DNA of 64,000 nt from the NCBI GenBank assembly GCA_038502055.1, contig JAXRKN010000027.1, positions 558,001 through 622,000 on the forward strand, given 5' to 3'. Shown here one piece after another: positions 22,301 through 33,312 of this stretch. This DNA is from Tanytarsus gracilentus (Eukaryota > Arthropoda > Insecta > Diptera > Chironomidae). The number at the start of each line of letters is the position of its first letter. The stretch's first letter is position 1. Both the position numbers and the translations under genes were made by a program. A model generated the notes under the pieces. It saw nothing but the letters and a program-made list of their open reading frames with translations, was not told where the DNA came from and did no database searches.

Positions 22301-23474
22301 ACCAAGTTAAAAATATAAAAAATCTAGTTCAAAATTTAAAAAAGTTCAAAAACTAAAAAACTAGTTCAAAATTATTTAAACTCTTTCTTAAATTTAATTC
22401 TTAAATATTTTAACTATAACTCTCTTAAACCTCAAGTTTTAAATAAATTTTGAACCCCTCAGTTACCAAGTTCAGTTAAAAAAAATCCATCAGATTTTCG
22501 AGTCCACGCTTTCAATAAACCTCTTTTTATTATCTCACAGCTTTGCCTCTACTTTTAATCTTATCACAGCCTAAAATACTCAAAAATTATCTCTCTGACA
22601 TGCCACGGATAATGTTACTGTTTAATGTTTCTTACACAATTCTTTTGAGATAAACTCCCGAAATTGTGTTGGTTTGATAAAAATGATTAAGAAATTTAAT
22701 TAAATTTTTATTTGTTAATCTGCAGGAGCTTGAAACGATACTACGTAAAAATGGCATTTCTATTAAGAAAGTTGATCTCGATGAGGAAAGCGACGAAGAA
22801 ATAATTGAGAGTGAAGAAATTGTTGCGGAACTGGAAGTTGAAGAAGACGAAGAAGAAATTGAAGAGGTAAAAAATTTAACGGATTTTAAATGTTCAAAAA
22901 AATTAAAATTATTTTTCTTTATTAGCCTACAAAAACCACCTTAGAAATTCTCGATGCGGAAGACGCGAAGAAAATTATCAACCTTAGTGAGCTGGATGAT
23001 CCTGAGCTGATGCTGAACGATCCTCTCCTCTCATCCTTTCCCCTGTTCGATAGTCCACCTCCGTCTTCACACAACAGTTCAATTCCCTCCTCACCATCCT
23101 CAATTTCAACCACCGATTCCACCTCCAGCAGTAAACGCTCGCGCAAACACAAAAGTTCGTCGCCATTCAACTTTCATCACAGCAGTGACGATGACTTTGA
23201 TATTTGTGAGCCGTCAAAGCGCAAAACTAGAAATAAGAGTCAGAGCTTCGAGAGCAAAACGTCATTGAGTCTCCGCGACCCTATGATGATGTCCGCCTCA
23301 CACTCTCCATCGCATTTCTCGAGCGATTTGTGTAGCTACATGGATCAGATGTTCTTCTCATCATCGCATTATCTCTCGCCGAGCTTAGCGGCCGATGATA
23401 CAATTGACTTGTGCAGTATTTTAAAGACGGAGAATACGTTAGGCTATGATAGGGATTCGATTATGATTGGATGA
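19390..23474 (+). CDS. Mitf: MiT/TFE bHLH-leucine-zipper transcription factor, 3' exons
   Basis: The insect orthologue of MITF/TFEB/TFEC, a nuclear regulator of lysosome, autophagy and V-ATPase genes. Exons: about 19390-19567, 21943-22184, 22726-22866 and 22926-23474 (stop). Exon 1 here encodes DFIDEILSLDSS, an IKQEPEE patch and the basic region ERQKKDNHNI. A split codon then gives IERRRRFNINDRIKELGTL, the E-box-binding helix. The loop is long (PKPNEFLYDIIQDLHIRQ before PNKGTILKSSVDYI), which is the known insect form; the zipper follows (LKEKDKENQRLITRIKELE). Exon 3 is highly acidic (EEDEEEIEE). The C-terminus is Ser-rich with SSKRSRKHKSSS. About 370 residues are visible. The conserved N-terminal part (LKQQLMREQ-type motif) was not found, so 5' exons are missing or lie upstream in unresolved DNA. 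The exon-1 acceptor could be at 19390, 19393 or 19399. Confidence 0.93.
19872..19942. repeat. hairpin in the Mitf 2.4-kb intron
   Basis: Arms of about 20 bp: AAATTAAAAAAGTACGTTAT at 19872-19891 and ATAACGTACTTTTTAATTT at 19924-19942, complementary apart from one extra A. The loop is 32 nt. Related to the GTACGTTAT repeats at 14.9-15.1 kb; possibly a tiny MITE. Confidence 0.6.
20805..21000. repeat. AGTTCAAAATTTAAAAACT repeats in a Mitf intron
   Basis: About eight irregular units of AGTTCAAAATTTAAAAAC, period near 25-30 bp. A second cluster of the same unit fills 22195-22395, in the next intron of the same gene. Confidence 0.65.
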
Positions 23475-26418
23475 GAACATTTTGAGGATTTGAGAGAAAA
23501 GAAAAAGATTGAATTTTTTTCCAAGGGGGCGGGAAACTCTTGACATTTAAATTGGTTGAGTTTCTCATCCCCTTGAAATTTTGAAATAATTATTAGAATT
23601 TTATTTGTTTTTATTTTCAACCCAAAAACTTAGTTTTTATGCCATAATTTAGAAAAGTGCCACCAAAATTAAAAAACTTAAGAAAAAATCTGAAAATTTT
23701 CTCTCTCAAGCCTTAAATAATTTTTTTCGCTCATCCGTCAACAAAAAAAATGTTCATAAACTTTTTTGCCTCTGTATAAATTCATAAATATTTGCTTCAC
23801 AATTGAATTGTTGCCAGTCGAATTGTCATTAGAACAAAACAACAGAAAAAAAAGTGAGCTTACAAAAGGAAATTGTTTGACGCTGCTATTATTAATTTTA
23901 TTTTGTTGACTTTAGTATTTTTTTCCGATGATTCATAGATTTTAAGTGATGATGAAAAATAGTCAGTAGATTAATGAATAAATAAAAAATTTAAAGAAAA
24001 TTTTTTGGATTTTTTAAAATTTAGAAAATTAGAATGATTTAAAAATATTTCTTAGTATCAAAAGTTTTCAGCCCCTTGAATATTTTTGAAGGAAAATATT
24101 TAAATTTTTTTTTATAAAAATTACAAAATTAAAATATTAAAAAATTCAAGTCTCAGCCCCTCGAAAAAATTAATGATTTAATAAAATATTTTAATTTTTT
24201 TATAAAAATTTAAATTTTTTAAAAATCGTTAGTTTACCACCCCTTTAAAAAAATCCTGATATTAAAAAAAATCAAAATTTTCCTTATAAAAATTTAAAAT
24301 TATATGATACAAAAAATTGAAATATTTTAAAAATCCCAAGTTTCCCACCCCTTGATTTTTCTCAAAAATTAATTCAAATCAAAATTATTTCAAACTAAAT
24401 TTAAATAAATTCTTCCTCGTTCATTTTTTCCCTTCAATTACTCACGTCAACTTTTTACTAGTTAAAATTTTCCATTCAACAATTTTTTGATGTTGTCAAT
24501 AAAATGTCCATGGAAGTTAGCCTCTAATTGAAATAATCGTTTTTGATAATCAAACCGCAACTAACTGAACTGCTCACCTGGTGTGTGTACGCGTTTAACA
24601 ATCATTGTCACGTTATCATTGACGGGATCAACCTTGCGTCTATCGAACTATAAAAAAAGAGTTTTAGCAGCAATTGAGTAGCGCAAAAAAATTTATTATT
24701 CACTTGTTTGTGGTCGAGAGTTGAAATTCTTTCATTGTCACGATAAAGCGCCGCTTTGAAGTGTTTTATGAGCTGAGGAATGTTAGTGTGCATGACGATA
24801 CAATTATTATGGACTCAATATTGACTTTAAAATGGTTTTTAGAGTGTTATTAAATATTTTGGTATTGATGAGTTTATTAAGGGGCTGTAAAAGGGCTATA
24901 AAAGGGCTGTAAAGGCTTTGTTCATGGCTTTTTATATTTTTAAGGTGTTGGATGGACGTTTTTTAATTCAATCTTTGCTACTGACTCATAAAAATTCTTC
25001 CCAATGACTCAATTATGTCAAACCCAATTCGAAACATCATCAATAATTTTTCCACATGCGGACACAGAAAAAAATTTTGAAATTTTTTTTTAAATTTAAA
25101 GTTTCTTTTATAAAATTTTTTTATTCTAGAATTTAAATTTTAAAAAATTTTACAACCTCAAAAATTTTTCTATGTCCTCACGTTGATTTTTCAGTGACTC
25201 AACAGTTCGCGCCAATTTTAGCTAAAAACCTGACAGCCGCCGGCACATGCCAAAAATCATCAATCAACCGAAACCGAAATCAATCAAAAAGCGTTAGAAA
25301 GTGAAAAAAATTAATCATTCAATGCAGTTTGTAGCAATGAAATGTATGCGTGGACATTAATGAGAGCTTTGAGTTGTGTTTACATTTTTCGCGAAGTCAT
25401 TTTCCATTGAAAGAGAAAAATGTAAATTTATAATTGAGGATTTATGTTGTAAAAAAGTCATTAAGTGCCCACTGTGGGTTGAGGTTGATTTATTTTATTT
25501 TAAAATCGTTAAAAATTTTTTTGAATTAAATCAAGCTTTTTCTTATCTTCAGCTGAGATAAAAAAAATTAAAGCTGTAAAAATTAAATTTGTTCAACCTC
25601 ATTTAATGATCACATAAAACATGTCGTGACCTACCTCAATCCCTCCGACTGACCTTCACTACTTGAATATATAACGAGACACATTTCATGCTATTTTTAA
25701 TTTTTTTTAATCTCTCTCCGGCAACATTCACATTCGATATGCGAAACGTTTATTGAATTTTAATATTTTACTACGAAGAACCAACGCACAAATGTGCATG
25801 AAAAATGATCATCGAAAGTGTTTAATTCAATTAGCATCTCATTTGTTATTCATAAAATGTATCGTGAAAAGGTTGCAAGAGTTTCGCACTTGATTGATTT
25901 TATTGAACTTTTAAATTGGAATTAAATTATTGAAACAAATTTGATGAAATTTGAGATGAAACTAAAATTTGATATTTAATCTAAATTGACACCAAATATA
26001 ATAAAAAAATTGAAACTAGAAAAAATTAAAATAAAATTAAAGATCCAAAAACTTAAAAAATTAAATCAAAAAATTGAGTTCAAAAATTATAAAATACAAA
26101 AATTTCAATTCATCAATTAAAAAATTCAATTTAAAATTTCTCACTGGGATTTTTTGCTATAAAACTTTGTCACGATTTTATTTGTCTTATCTCGTGCAAC
26201 TCCAACTGATATGTGATATCAAGCCTCCCCAAGTCGTAGAATAATATTCATTCACTTTTTCTCGCTAAGTTGAGGTGTAAAGACGTAAAAAAGAGAGCAA
26301 AAAATATAAAAACATTAAATTTTTGGGTGGGAAAAGTTGAAAGTGCAATGTTGAGAAATTAGAGTTGATTTAGTGAATTTGTGAAATTATTAAAATTAAA
26401 GATTGAAATTAGTGAATC
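23475..26418. other. intergenic between Mitf and the nucleoside transporter
   Basis: 2.9 kb without a supported gene. 23522-23575 is a 54-bp inverted pair (CAAGGGGGCGGGAAACTC and complement of GAGTTTCTCATCCCCTTG). More CCACCCCTT/AGCCCCTTG motifs lie near 24070, 24155, 24235 and 24345. AGGGGCTGTAAAAGGGCTAT is repeated at 24880-24912. Upstream of the transporter only A+T-rich DNA is seen. Confidence 0.4.
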
Positions 26419-29400
26419 ATGAGTGGAGTTGAAAATAATGGATTTGATCCTTCTGAGGGTTCAAGTGAGGTAAAAATCACAAACTTTTCTTCAATCTTTG
26501 GACCATGTGACAAAAACCCAATCATAAATTACTCATAAAAAATTACAAAAGAGTGTCGCGTGCGATTTCAAGTAATAACAAAATTGATTGTAAAGCACTT
26601 GAAGAATTACGATTAGATATGAAGCTGGAAAGAAAACTTTGAACCCCTAAAAAGATTTGAAAGAAAAAGATCGCACGCGAGTGAATCAGAGAATCAACAA
26701 ATTTTATAGCATCACAAATAAATTTTATTTAAGACCATCCGAATTAAAATGTCAAAAAGCAAATTTTAATTTTTTTAATTCAATCAATTTCAATCAAATT
26801 TTTTTAATCTTATCAACAATTTATCGACAATCTTTGAAGTGTTACATCCGGCTTAATATTTTACTAGGAAAATTGCAGTCCTTAATTTATTATTGCGACA
26901 TTTAATTAATTCATTTCTGCAATAAATCGCCACTTAGGCTGTTGTAAAAATTGATAAGATTAAATTCTTTTGTTTTTTTTATTTTTGGAAAAGTTTATGA
27001 CACTTTAGACTTTGTTGATAATTTTTTTTTACTGATGCCTTACTTTTAAGATCATAAAAAAATGTCTTGGGAGTTTCTGATATAAATAAAAACAAAAACA
27101 TATAAATACTTAATGCCAGGAGTAAGCAAAAGGAAATTTTAAAATTTAGATATTGAAAGTTTCTATCCCTGATAATTTTCATTCAAAATTTTTTTAAACC
27201 AAACTTAATTTTAATTATTTAAAAATTATTTTAGGATCTAGCATTAAAAAAGTCACAAACGCCTTTCAATGGAAATCAGGATAGTAATTTTGTTCCTCTG
27301 GAAGTTCCGATAGAAAATGATTTGGAAAATCAACCAAAAGAGAAAAGTCTAATGAAGAAAATTCTCACAAACTCAATTGGACATTTAATTGTTGCTGGAT
27401 ATTTTTCTTATGTTACTTATCATTACATCACGACAAGTGAGTTGGTTTGACACTTTAAATGTTAAAATTTAACGAATTTTAAATTTAAATAACTTTTGAA
27501 TATTTTAAATTTATATGACTTTTAAATTTTAACGGATTCAAAATATTCAAATTTAAAAAACTCAAAATTTTAACAGTTTTTAAATTTTCTAATTAATTAT
27601 TTTCAAATATTTTTTTAGGAGATTCTTGCGTCAATGACTGCAGTCTTCATCTCTGTTCATCGTATGGAATGCTGCTTTTTGTTCTTGGTTGTTCTTATTT
27701 AGGAATTTTATATTTTAAAATTATCAAACCTTACTTTGGAAACTTTCTGAAGAAATCAATTTTTCATCCCATTGGAAGAGGAATTAATTCACTTTTTAAG
27801 ACATTGTGAGTTGAGGAACTAAATTAGTGATTTAATATTTTTTTTAACAGTTTAAAAAAGTTTGAATTTTTTAATCATTTTAAAAACTTTAATTGAAAAT
27901 TTTTAATCCATTTTTTTAGGGTGTCGAGGATAATTTTAGTCGTTGTGTTATGTGCAGCATTTATTGTCTACGTGACTTTTGAGTCTTGGGGTGATTTTGC
28001 ACGACTGCGAGCTGTGGCTGGAATTGCACTTTTCATTGGAATTGGTTTTATAATTTCAGGTAGGTAAAAGTTAATTTTTTGATATTTTCCTTTCTTAAAA
28101 TCAAAATTTAAATTTATTTTTAGCAAATCCCCGCAACATAATTTGGCGTCCAGTAATTTGCGGTGCAATTCTTCAATTTGTCCTCGGAGTTGTTTTCATT
28201 CGTTGGCCAGTCGGTCGCAGCATCTTCGAGTGCTTTGGTCAAAAAGTTTCTCAATTTTTAGACTACGGAAAGGAAGGTGCAGCTTTCGTCTATGGCGACT
28301 TTTTGGTTTATGAAAAAATGATTTTCGCTTTTGCGGTTCTTTCGATCATTTACTTCTTCAGCTTGTGTGTGTCGGTGCTTTACTATTTAGGGTGAGATTA
28401 TTTTAAAATTTAATTAAAAAATTAACAAAAACTCTTTTTAGAGTCATGCAGTGGATTCTCTTTAAACTCGGTTGGATTCTTCAATCGATCCTCGGTACGA
28501 CAGTCTGCGAGTCAGTCAACGCAGCCGGAAACATCTTTCTCGGTCAAACTGAATCACCTTTGGTCATTCGACCTTACATCAAAAGTTTAACTCACTCCGA
28601 AATTCATGCGGTAATGACTTCTGGAATGGCGACTGTGAGTGGCTCAGTTTTGGCTGCTTACATTTCGTTTGGTGCTCAACCGCAGCATTTAATCACTGCT
28701 TCAGTTATGGCAGCGCCAGCTTCACTTTTTTTCTCCAAATTAGTTTACCCAGAAACGGAAGAATCGAACACATCCGCCGGAAATATTCAACTTGAAAAAT
28801 CGTAAGAAAAAAAGTTTCAAAATTATTTTATTAAATTTAATTTTTTAGAACTTCAACTTCAATCCTCGACGCAGCATCAAGTGGCGCTAGTCAAGCCATC
28901 GATCTCATCCTCAACATTATCGCAAATTTAGTGTCATTTGTCGCTTTTATCGCGTTTGCTAATGGTTTAATTGAGTGGGTCACTTACTTAGCGGGTTTCG
29001 ATGGAATTGGAATTGAATTTTTACTTGGAAAATTGTTCATGCCGGTGAGTTGGATCATTGGAATACCTTGGGAGGATTGCGATGAAGTTGGAAATGTTAT
29101 TGGAATAAAAACGATCGTGAATGAGTTTGTGGCTTTTAATGCGTTAGGGAAATATGTCGAAAATGGAGAAATTTCTGTGAGTTTTAATTTTTTTTTGAGA
29201 ATTTGTAAAAATAATTTAATCTCCAGGAACGATCAGCAGCCATCGCCACTTTTGCTATTTGCAGTTTCGCAAACCCATCGTCGATCGGTATCATGGTGGG
29301 TGGACTTTCTGCACTCGCACCTGAAAGACGACCCTCAATAGCTAAAGTCGCTTTACGTGCTTTCATATCGGCATGTTTTGTCACTCTCGTGACTGCCAGC

Positions 29401-29436
29401 ATTGCCGGTTTATTAATGCCGGAAGATATGTATTAA
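26419..29436 (+). CDS. CNT: concentrative nucleoside transporter (SLC28/CNT), 581 aa
   Basis: A plasma-membrane symporter that takes up nucleosides with Na+ or H+. Eight exons: 26419-26469, 27235-27436, 27619-27805, 27920-28059, 28124-28391, 28442-28801, 28849-29176 and 29227-29436. They join in frame to 581 residues, close to 600-690 for animal CNTs and with a shorter N-terminus. Residues 1-70 are cytosolic and hydrophilic, followed by about 10-13 hydrophobic segments. Family signatures are CESVNAAGNIFLGQTESP followed by LVIRPY (substrate site), then IGIKTIVNEFVAFNALG and the terminal CSFANPSSIGIMVGGLSALAP. The SHL-type amphipathic repeats of the scaffold domain are intact. The first intron (0.77 kb) is the only long one, as is usual for a regulatory intron. 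It ends 27 bp before the end of the convergent phosphatase gene. No missing key residue. Confidence 0.96.
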
Positions 29437-29463
29437 ATTTTATTAGCAATAAAAAAAACTTTT

Positions 29464-30693
29464 TTACATTTTATTAGCAAATTTTTTAGCAAAATCGCCG
29501 AGGTGAGGAATTGAAAAATCGGGAATCATTTTTAAAAGTTCTTCATCGGGATTTTCTTCGAATTTATTGATGACTTCTTGAACGTCTTTGAGCTTGTGAG
29601 TTCCTGACAGAACTAAAAGTGTTTTAATTCCGCAATTTTTGCCAAACGGAATGTCCGATTCGAGGCTGTCGCCGATCATTAAAGCTCTCTCAGGATTGAT
29701 TGGAGTTGTTTCACCTTCGACGACCTTAAAAGCGTGAGCTGATGGCTTTCCAATGACTGTCGCTTTTCTACCGGTGGTTTTTTCAATTGCGGCAACGAAA
29801 CCACCTGGAAATATTTTAATTTTAAGGTTTTAAAATATTTTAAAATTTCTCACCAGTTTCCGGCAAAGTGAACCAAGGAAATTTAAAAGCGGCATCAGAA
29901 TTTGTCGCAATAAATTTCACCTCTGGATCTTGCAAATAATTTACTGCTTTCAGCAATTTTATGTAGCTAAATTCAGCATCAAATCCGACCACAACTGCGC
30001 CGACATCTTCTTCAAGCTCTAACTTCTGAAGACAATATTCAACAATCGAACAATCCAAGTGATCGGCACCGACTCCAAAATTCTCAATTCCAGAGTCAGT
30101 TAAAAATTTCGAAAGCGCCGGCGGACCACAAACGAAAGCTTTTTTATTGAAGCCGATTTGCTTCAGATAGTGCGCAGTGACGTAGGACGATGGCACTTGA
30201 CTTTCGATTGCGAGATTGAAATTCATTCTTTTGCACTTTTCAGTCATTTCTTCGCGAGTGATTTGACTGTTGTTGGTGACGAGGTAAACTCGCTTGTTGA
30301 GCGACACAAATTTATTGAGTGTCTCGTTGGTGAAGGGAAAGAGCTTCTCGTGAGCCCAGAGAACGCCTTAAAAATATTAGAAATTAAATTTAGATTGCAA
30401 AATTTTGAAAAAAGACTGAAAATGAAATTTAAAAAAATTCCAAAAAATAAATTTTTAGATTTTTAACAATAAAAAATTTTGTCTTTTCAATAATCCAGGA
30501 TTGAAGATTTTTCAGCCATGTTATGTCATTTTTTCACTCAATAATTTTTAATCCCATTCTCATTTTCTCAAACTACCTCAACACATTTTTTCTTACCATC
30601 ACAATCACAAAAAATCACATCAAAATTGTTGATCCATTCTTCTAATTCTTTGCCAGATAAATTAGATAGGTCGACTGGCATTTTTGGACTCAT
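29464..30693 (-). CDS. HAD phosphatase, phosphoglycolate/4-nitrophenyl phosphatase type, paralogue 1 (316 aa)
   Basis: A cytosolic Mg2+-dependent HAD (C2-cap) phosphatase of the PGP/chronophin group, which hydrolyses small phosphometabolites such as 2-phosphoglycolate or glycerol-3-phosphate. Exons 30693-30597, 30366-29854 and 29804-29464 join to 316 residues, the normal family size. Motif I is CDCDGVLW (nucleophile Asp30, acid/base Asp32), motif II is VTNNSQ, the motif III lysine lies in IGKPSAH, and motif IV is MIGDSLESD. The capping domain has VVVGFDAEFSYIKL and ATNSDAAFKFP. The first intron falls inside the G of DCDG, exactly as in the two neighbouring paralogues. It is divergent from paralogue 2, with 1.07 kb between starts. 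Exact substrate cannot be told. Confidence 0.94.
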
Positions 30694-31763
30694 GATGTCG
30701 ATTATAAAAATTTGCAACGACTTTTCTGTTGAAATTAACTCAAAAGACTGAAATGTAGGTCGAAAAAAGTCTTCAATTAATTTTTATTTGTTTTATTTTT
30801 ATTTTCTAGAGCTCCGCTATCTTTTTGGTTTCTTGAAAAAAATTATTTTACTCAATTGCATAATTAGCTTTCAATAAGAGATGGGCAATTACAAAAAATT
30901 ACATGGTTAACATTACATTTAATTTTTTAATGAAAATTACATTAAATTACAATATAATTGCCCATCTCTGCTTGCAATTTTTCTATAAAAAAAAACATAC
31001 AACTGAAAACGCAGCGTTCCGTGAACCCACTTGTCTTTGCGTTTCAAAATTCGATAAGATAGTGAGGAGAATAAAAATTGTAGAAAAGATAAGAAAAAAT
31101 TTCAGATTATTTTAAAAAATCTTAAATTAACGATAAAAAAATTAACGGAATAAAAATTTTAATTTTTTTAAATCATTTTAATTAAAATTCTAAAACGTGA
31201 AGGTTAAATAAATTTTGCTCTTAAACTTTTTGAAAATTTAAATAACACAAAAAATTTAATATTTAAAAATTTAGCTTCAACTTCAAATTTATAACAAGAT
31301 CGATAAATTTCGATTCGGTAATTACCCATAAAAAATTCTTAAAAATTAAAAACCCGTAAAAAATTTTACTTTTGACCTTGTTGGTTCATTAACTTTGTTC
31401 TTTTCTCTCTCTCGCTCTCCACACAGCTGAAAATTATTTTTTCTTCTTCTTGTGTCTGAGATAATTTTTTATTTACTTTTTCTCTCATTTTTTTCGTGTG
31501 TGCAGTGAAATATTTTCAATGTCAGAAAGCCGCATTCAGTCAGCTGCGATGGTTGTATTAAAAAATAAAGCTTAAATAAAATAGTTTTGCGGTTTTTCTG
31601 AAGAAATTAAATTTTATTGTTCTAATTTCTAAGGAAATAAATTTTTTGTGATATAAAATCGAATTTACAAAGAAGAACGAAAATTAAAAGTAAACACAAG
31701 TCTGAATCAGCTGATTTTGCGGGAATTTGTGTAACCTTGAACTTGATAATTTCCAAAAAAAAA
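30694..31763. other. intergenic between divergent phosphatase genes
   Basis: Contains a 95-bp hAT-type MITE (30876-30970, listed separately) and an AGAGCTCCGCTATC motif at about 30809 that recurs at 38860, 63186 and 63891. The pyrimidine-rich 31395-31500 stretch has no ORF. No TATA box is convincing. Confidence 0.45.
30876..30970. mobile_element. hAT-type MITE, 95 bp
   Basis: Ends are AAGAGATGGGCAATTAC and, in complement, CAGAGATGGGCAATTAT, the typical CAGNGNTGGGCAA start of hAT elements. Flanking 8-bp direct repeats are CTTTCAAT (30868-30875) and CTTGCAAT (30971-30978), 7 of 8 matching, the hAT duplication length. There is no coding capacity. A diverged relative lies at 62939-63058. Confidence 0.78.
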
Positions 31764-33073
31764 ATGAGTGAAAATTTCGTTAATCCAGTTAATTTAAATT
31801 TACTTTCAAAAAATGAGCTTGAGCAATTTTTCAATCAATTTGAAGTGATTTGCACTGATTGTGATGGTAATAAAAAAATTTGTTAAAATGCTAATAATAA
31901 AAATTTTTAATACAAATTTTTGAATTAAAAATCTAAAATTTATTAACGCTATAAAAATTTAATTTTTTCACTCTAAATCCATAAAATTTTTCAGGTGTCC
32001 TCTGGTTCGATTCAGCCACAAAACTCTTTCCACATTCCACTGACTTTATCAACCACATGGTCAACTCTAAAAAGCGAATTTATTTCATGACCAACAACAA
32101 CATGACGACTCGTGAAAAACTGCTTCAAAAAAGTCTCAATTACGGCTTCGAAATCACACTCGAGTCCATGACAACTCCTCAATACACAATCGCGCGTTAT
32201 TTAAAGAAAATTAATTTCTCTAAAAGAGTTTACGTGATTGGATTTGAGCAGATTGGAAAGGAGCTCGATGAAGTTGGAATTGAGCACTTTGGCATTGGTC
32301 CAGATGTGCTTGAGCCATCGCTTGTTGAGTACATGAAGAATTATAAGCTTGAGGAAAATGTTGGCGCTGTAATTGTTGGAATTGATGCTCATTTTTCACT
32401 TCCAAAATTGATTAAAGCAATTAATTATTTGAAGGATCCAGAAGTGCTTTTTATTAGCACAAACAGCGACGATAAATTAGATTTACCGGATTTGATTTTT
32501 CCAGACACGGGTGAGAAATTTTAAAATGCGCTGCAACACCCAGAGATGAGTTTTAGTAATATTTAATTAATTTTTAAATTTTTTTATTTTTTTTAAAATT
32601 CTTTAAATTTTTTATAATTTTTAAATTTTTAAAATTCTATAAATTCATAAATTTTTTAAATTTTTTAAAAAATTTTTAGTTAATTTTTAACTGTCCAAAA
32701 ATTAATAAAAAAATCATCTAAAAAAATCTCCATAGGTTCAATTGTCGCCGCAATCGAGACAGGAAGTCGAAGAAAGTCAAAAGTTTTCGGAAAAGTTTCG
32801 TCGATTGTTTGTGATTTAATTGCTGAAACTTCGAGTCCGATAAATAACGAGAAAACTTTGATGATTGGCGATCGAATTGACGTCGATGTCGTTTTTGGTA
32901 AAAATTGTGGAATGAAAACTCTTTTGGTGGAGAGTGGAATGGACAAGTTGAAAGATGTTAAAAATGTTAGGAAGAAATTGGAGGAAAAATTTGATGAAGA
33001 AGAGTTGAAGAAAATTCCGGATTTTTACGCAAGTGGACTTGAAGAGTTGTATAAGAAATTAAAAATTGAATAA
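31764..33073 (+). CDS. HAD phosphatase, PGP type, paralogue 2 (318 aa)
   Basis: Exons 31764-31866, 31995-32510 and 32736-33073 encode 318 residues, with both introns at the same codons as in paralogue 1. Motif I is TDCDGVLW (Asp32, Asp34), motif II MTNNNM, and motif IV MIGDRIDVD. The cap domain has VIVGIDAHFSLPKL and STNSDDKLDLP. Two family positions have drifted: motif II has Asn where Ser usually follows TNN, and the motif III lysine sits in FGKVSS rather than GKPS, which may alter substrate choice or activity. It ends 240 bp from the convergent paralogue 3. Likely a recent local duplicate that is diverging but still open. Confidence 0.93.
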
Positions 33074-33312
33074 AAATTTTTTAGAAAATTGAAATTTGAA
33101 TAAAAAATTAAAAATTGAATAAAAATTATTTTAAAAAAATTAAATTTGAATTAAAATTTTTTAAAAAATTAAAAATTGAATACCAAAAAATCTTTTAAAA
33201 AATTTAAACGAATCAAAAGTTAACGATAAACCTGCATCATTTAAAAAATGTCAAAATTAATTTTTTTGTTGATATTTTAAATTTTTATTTTCCACAAAAA
33301 TAAAATTTAATT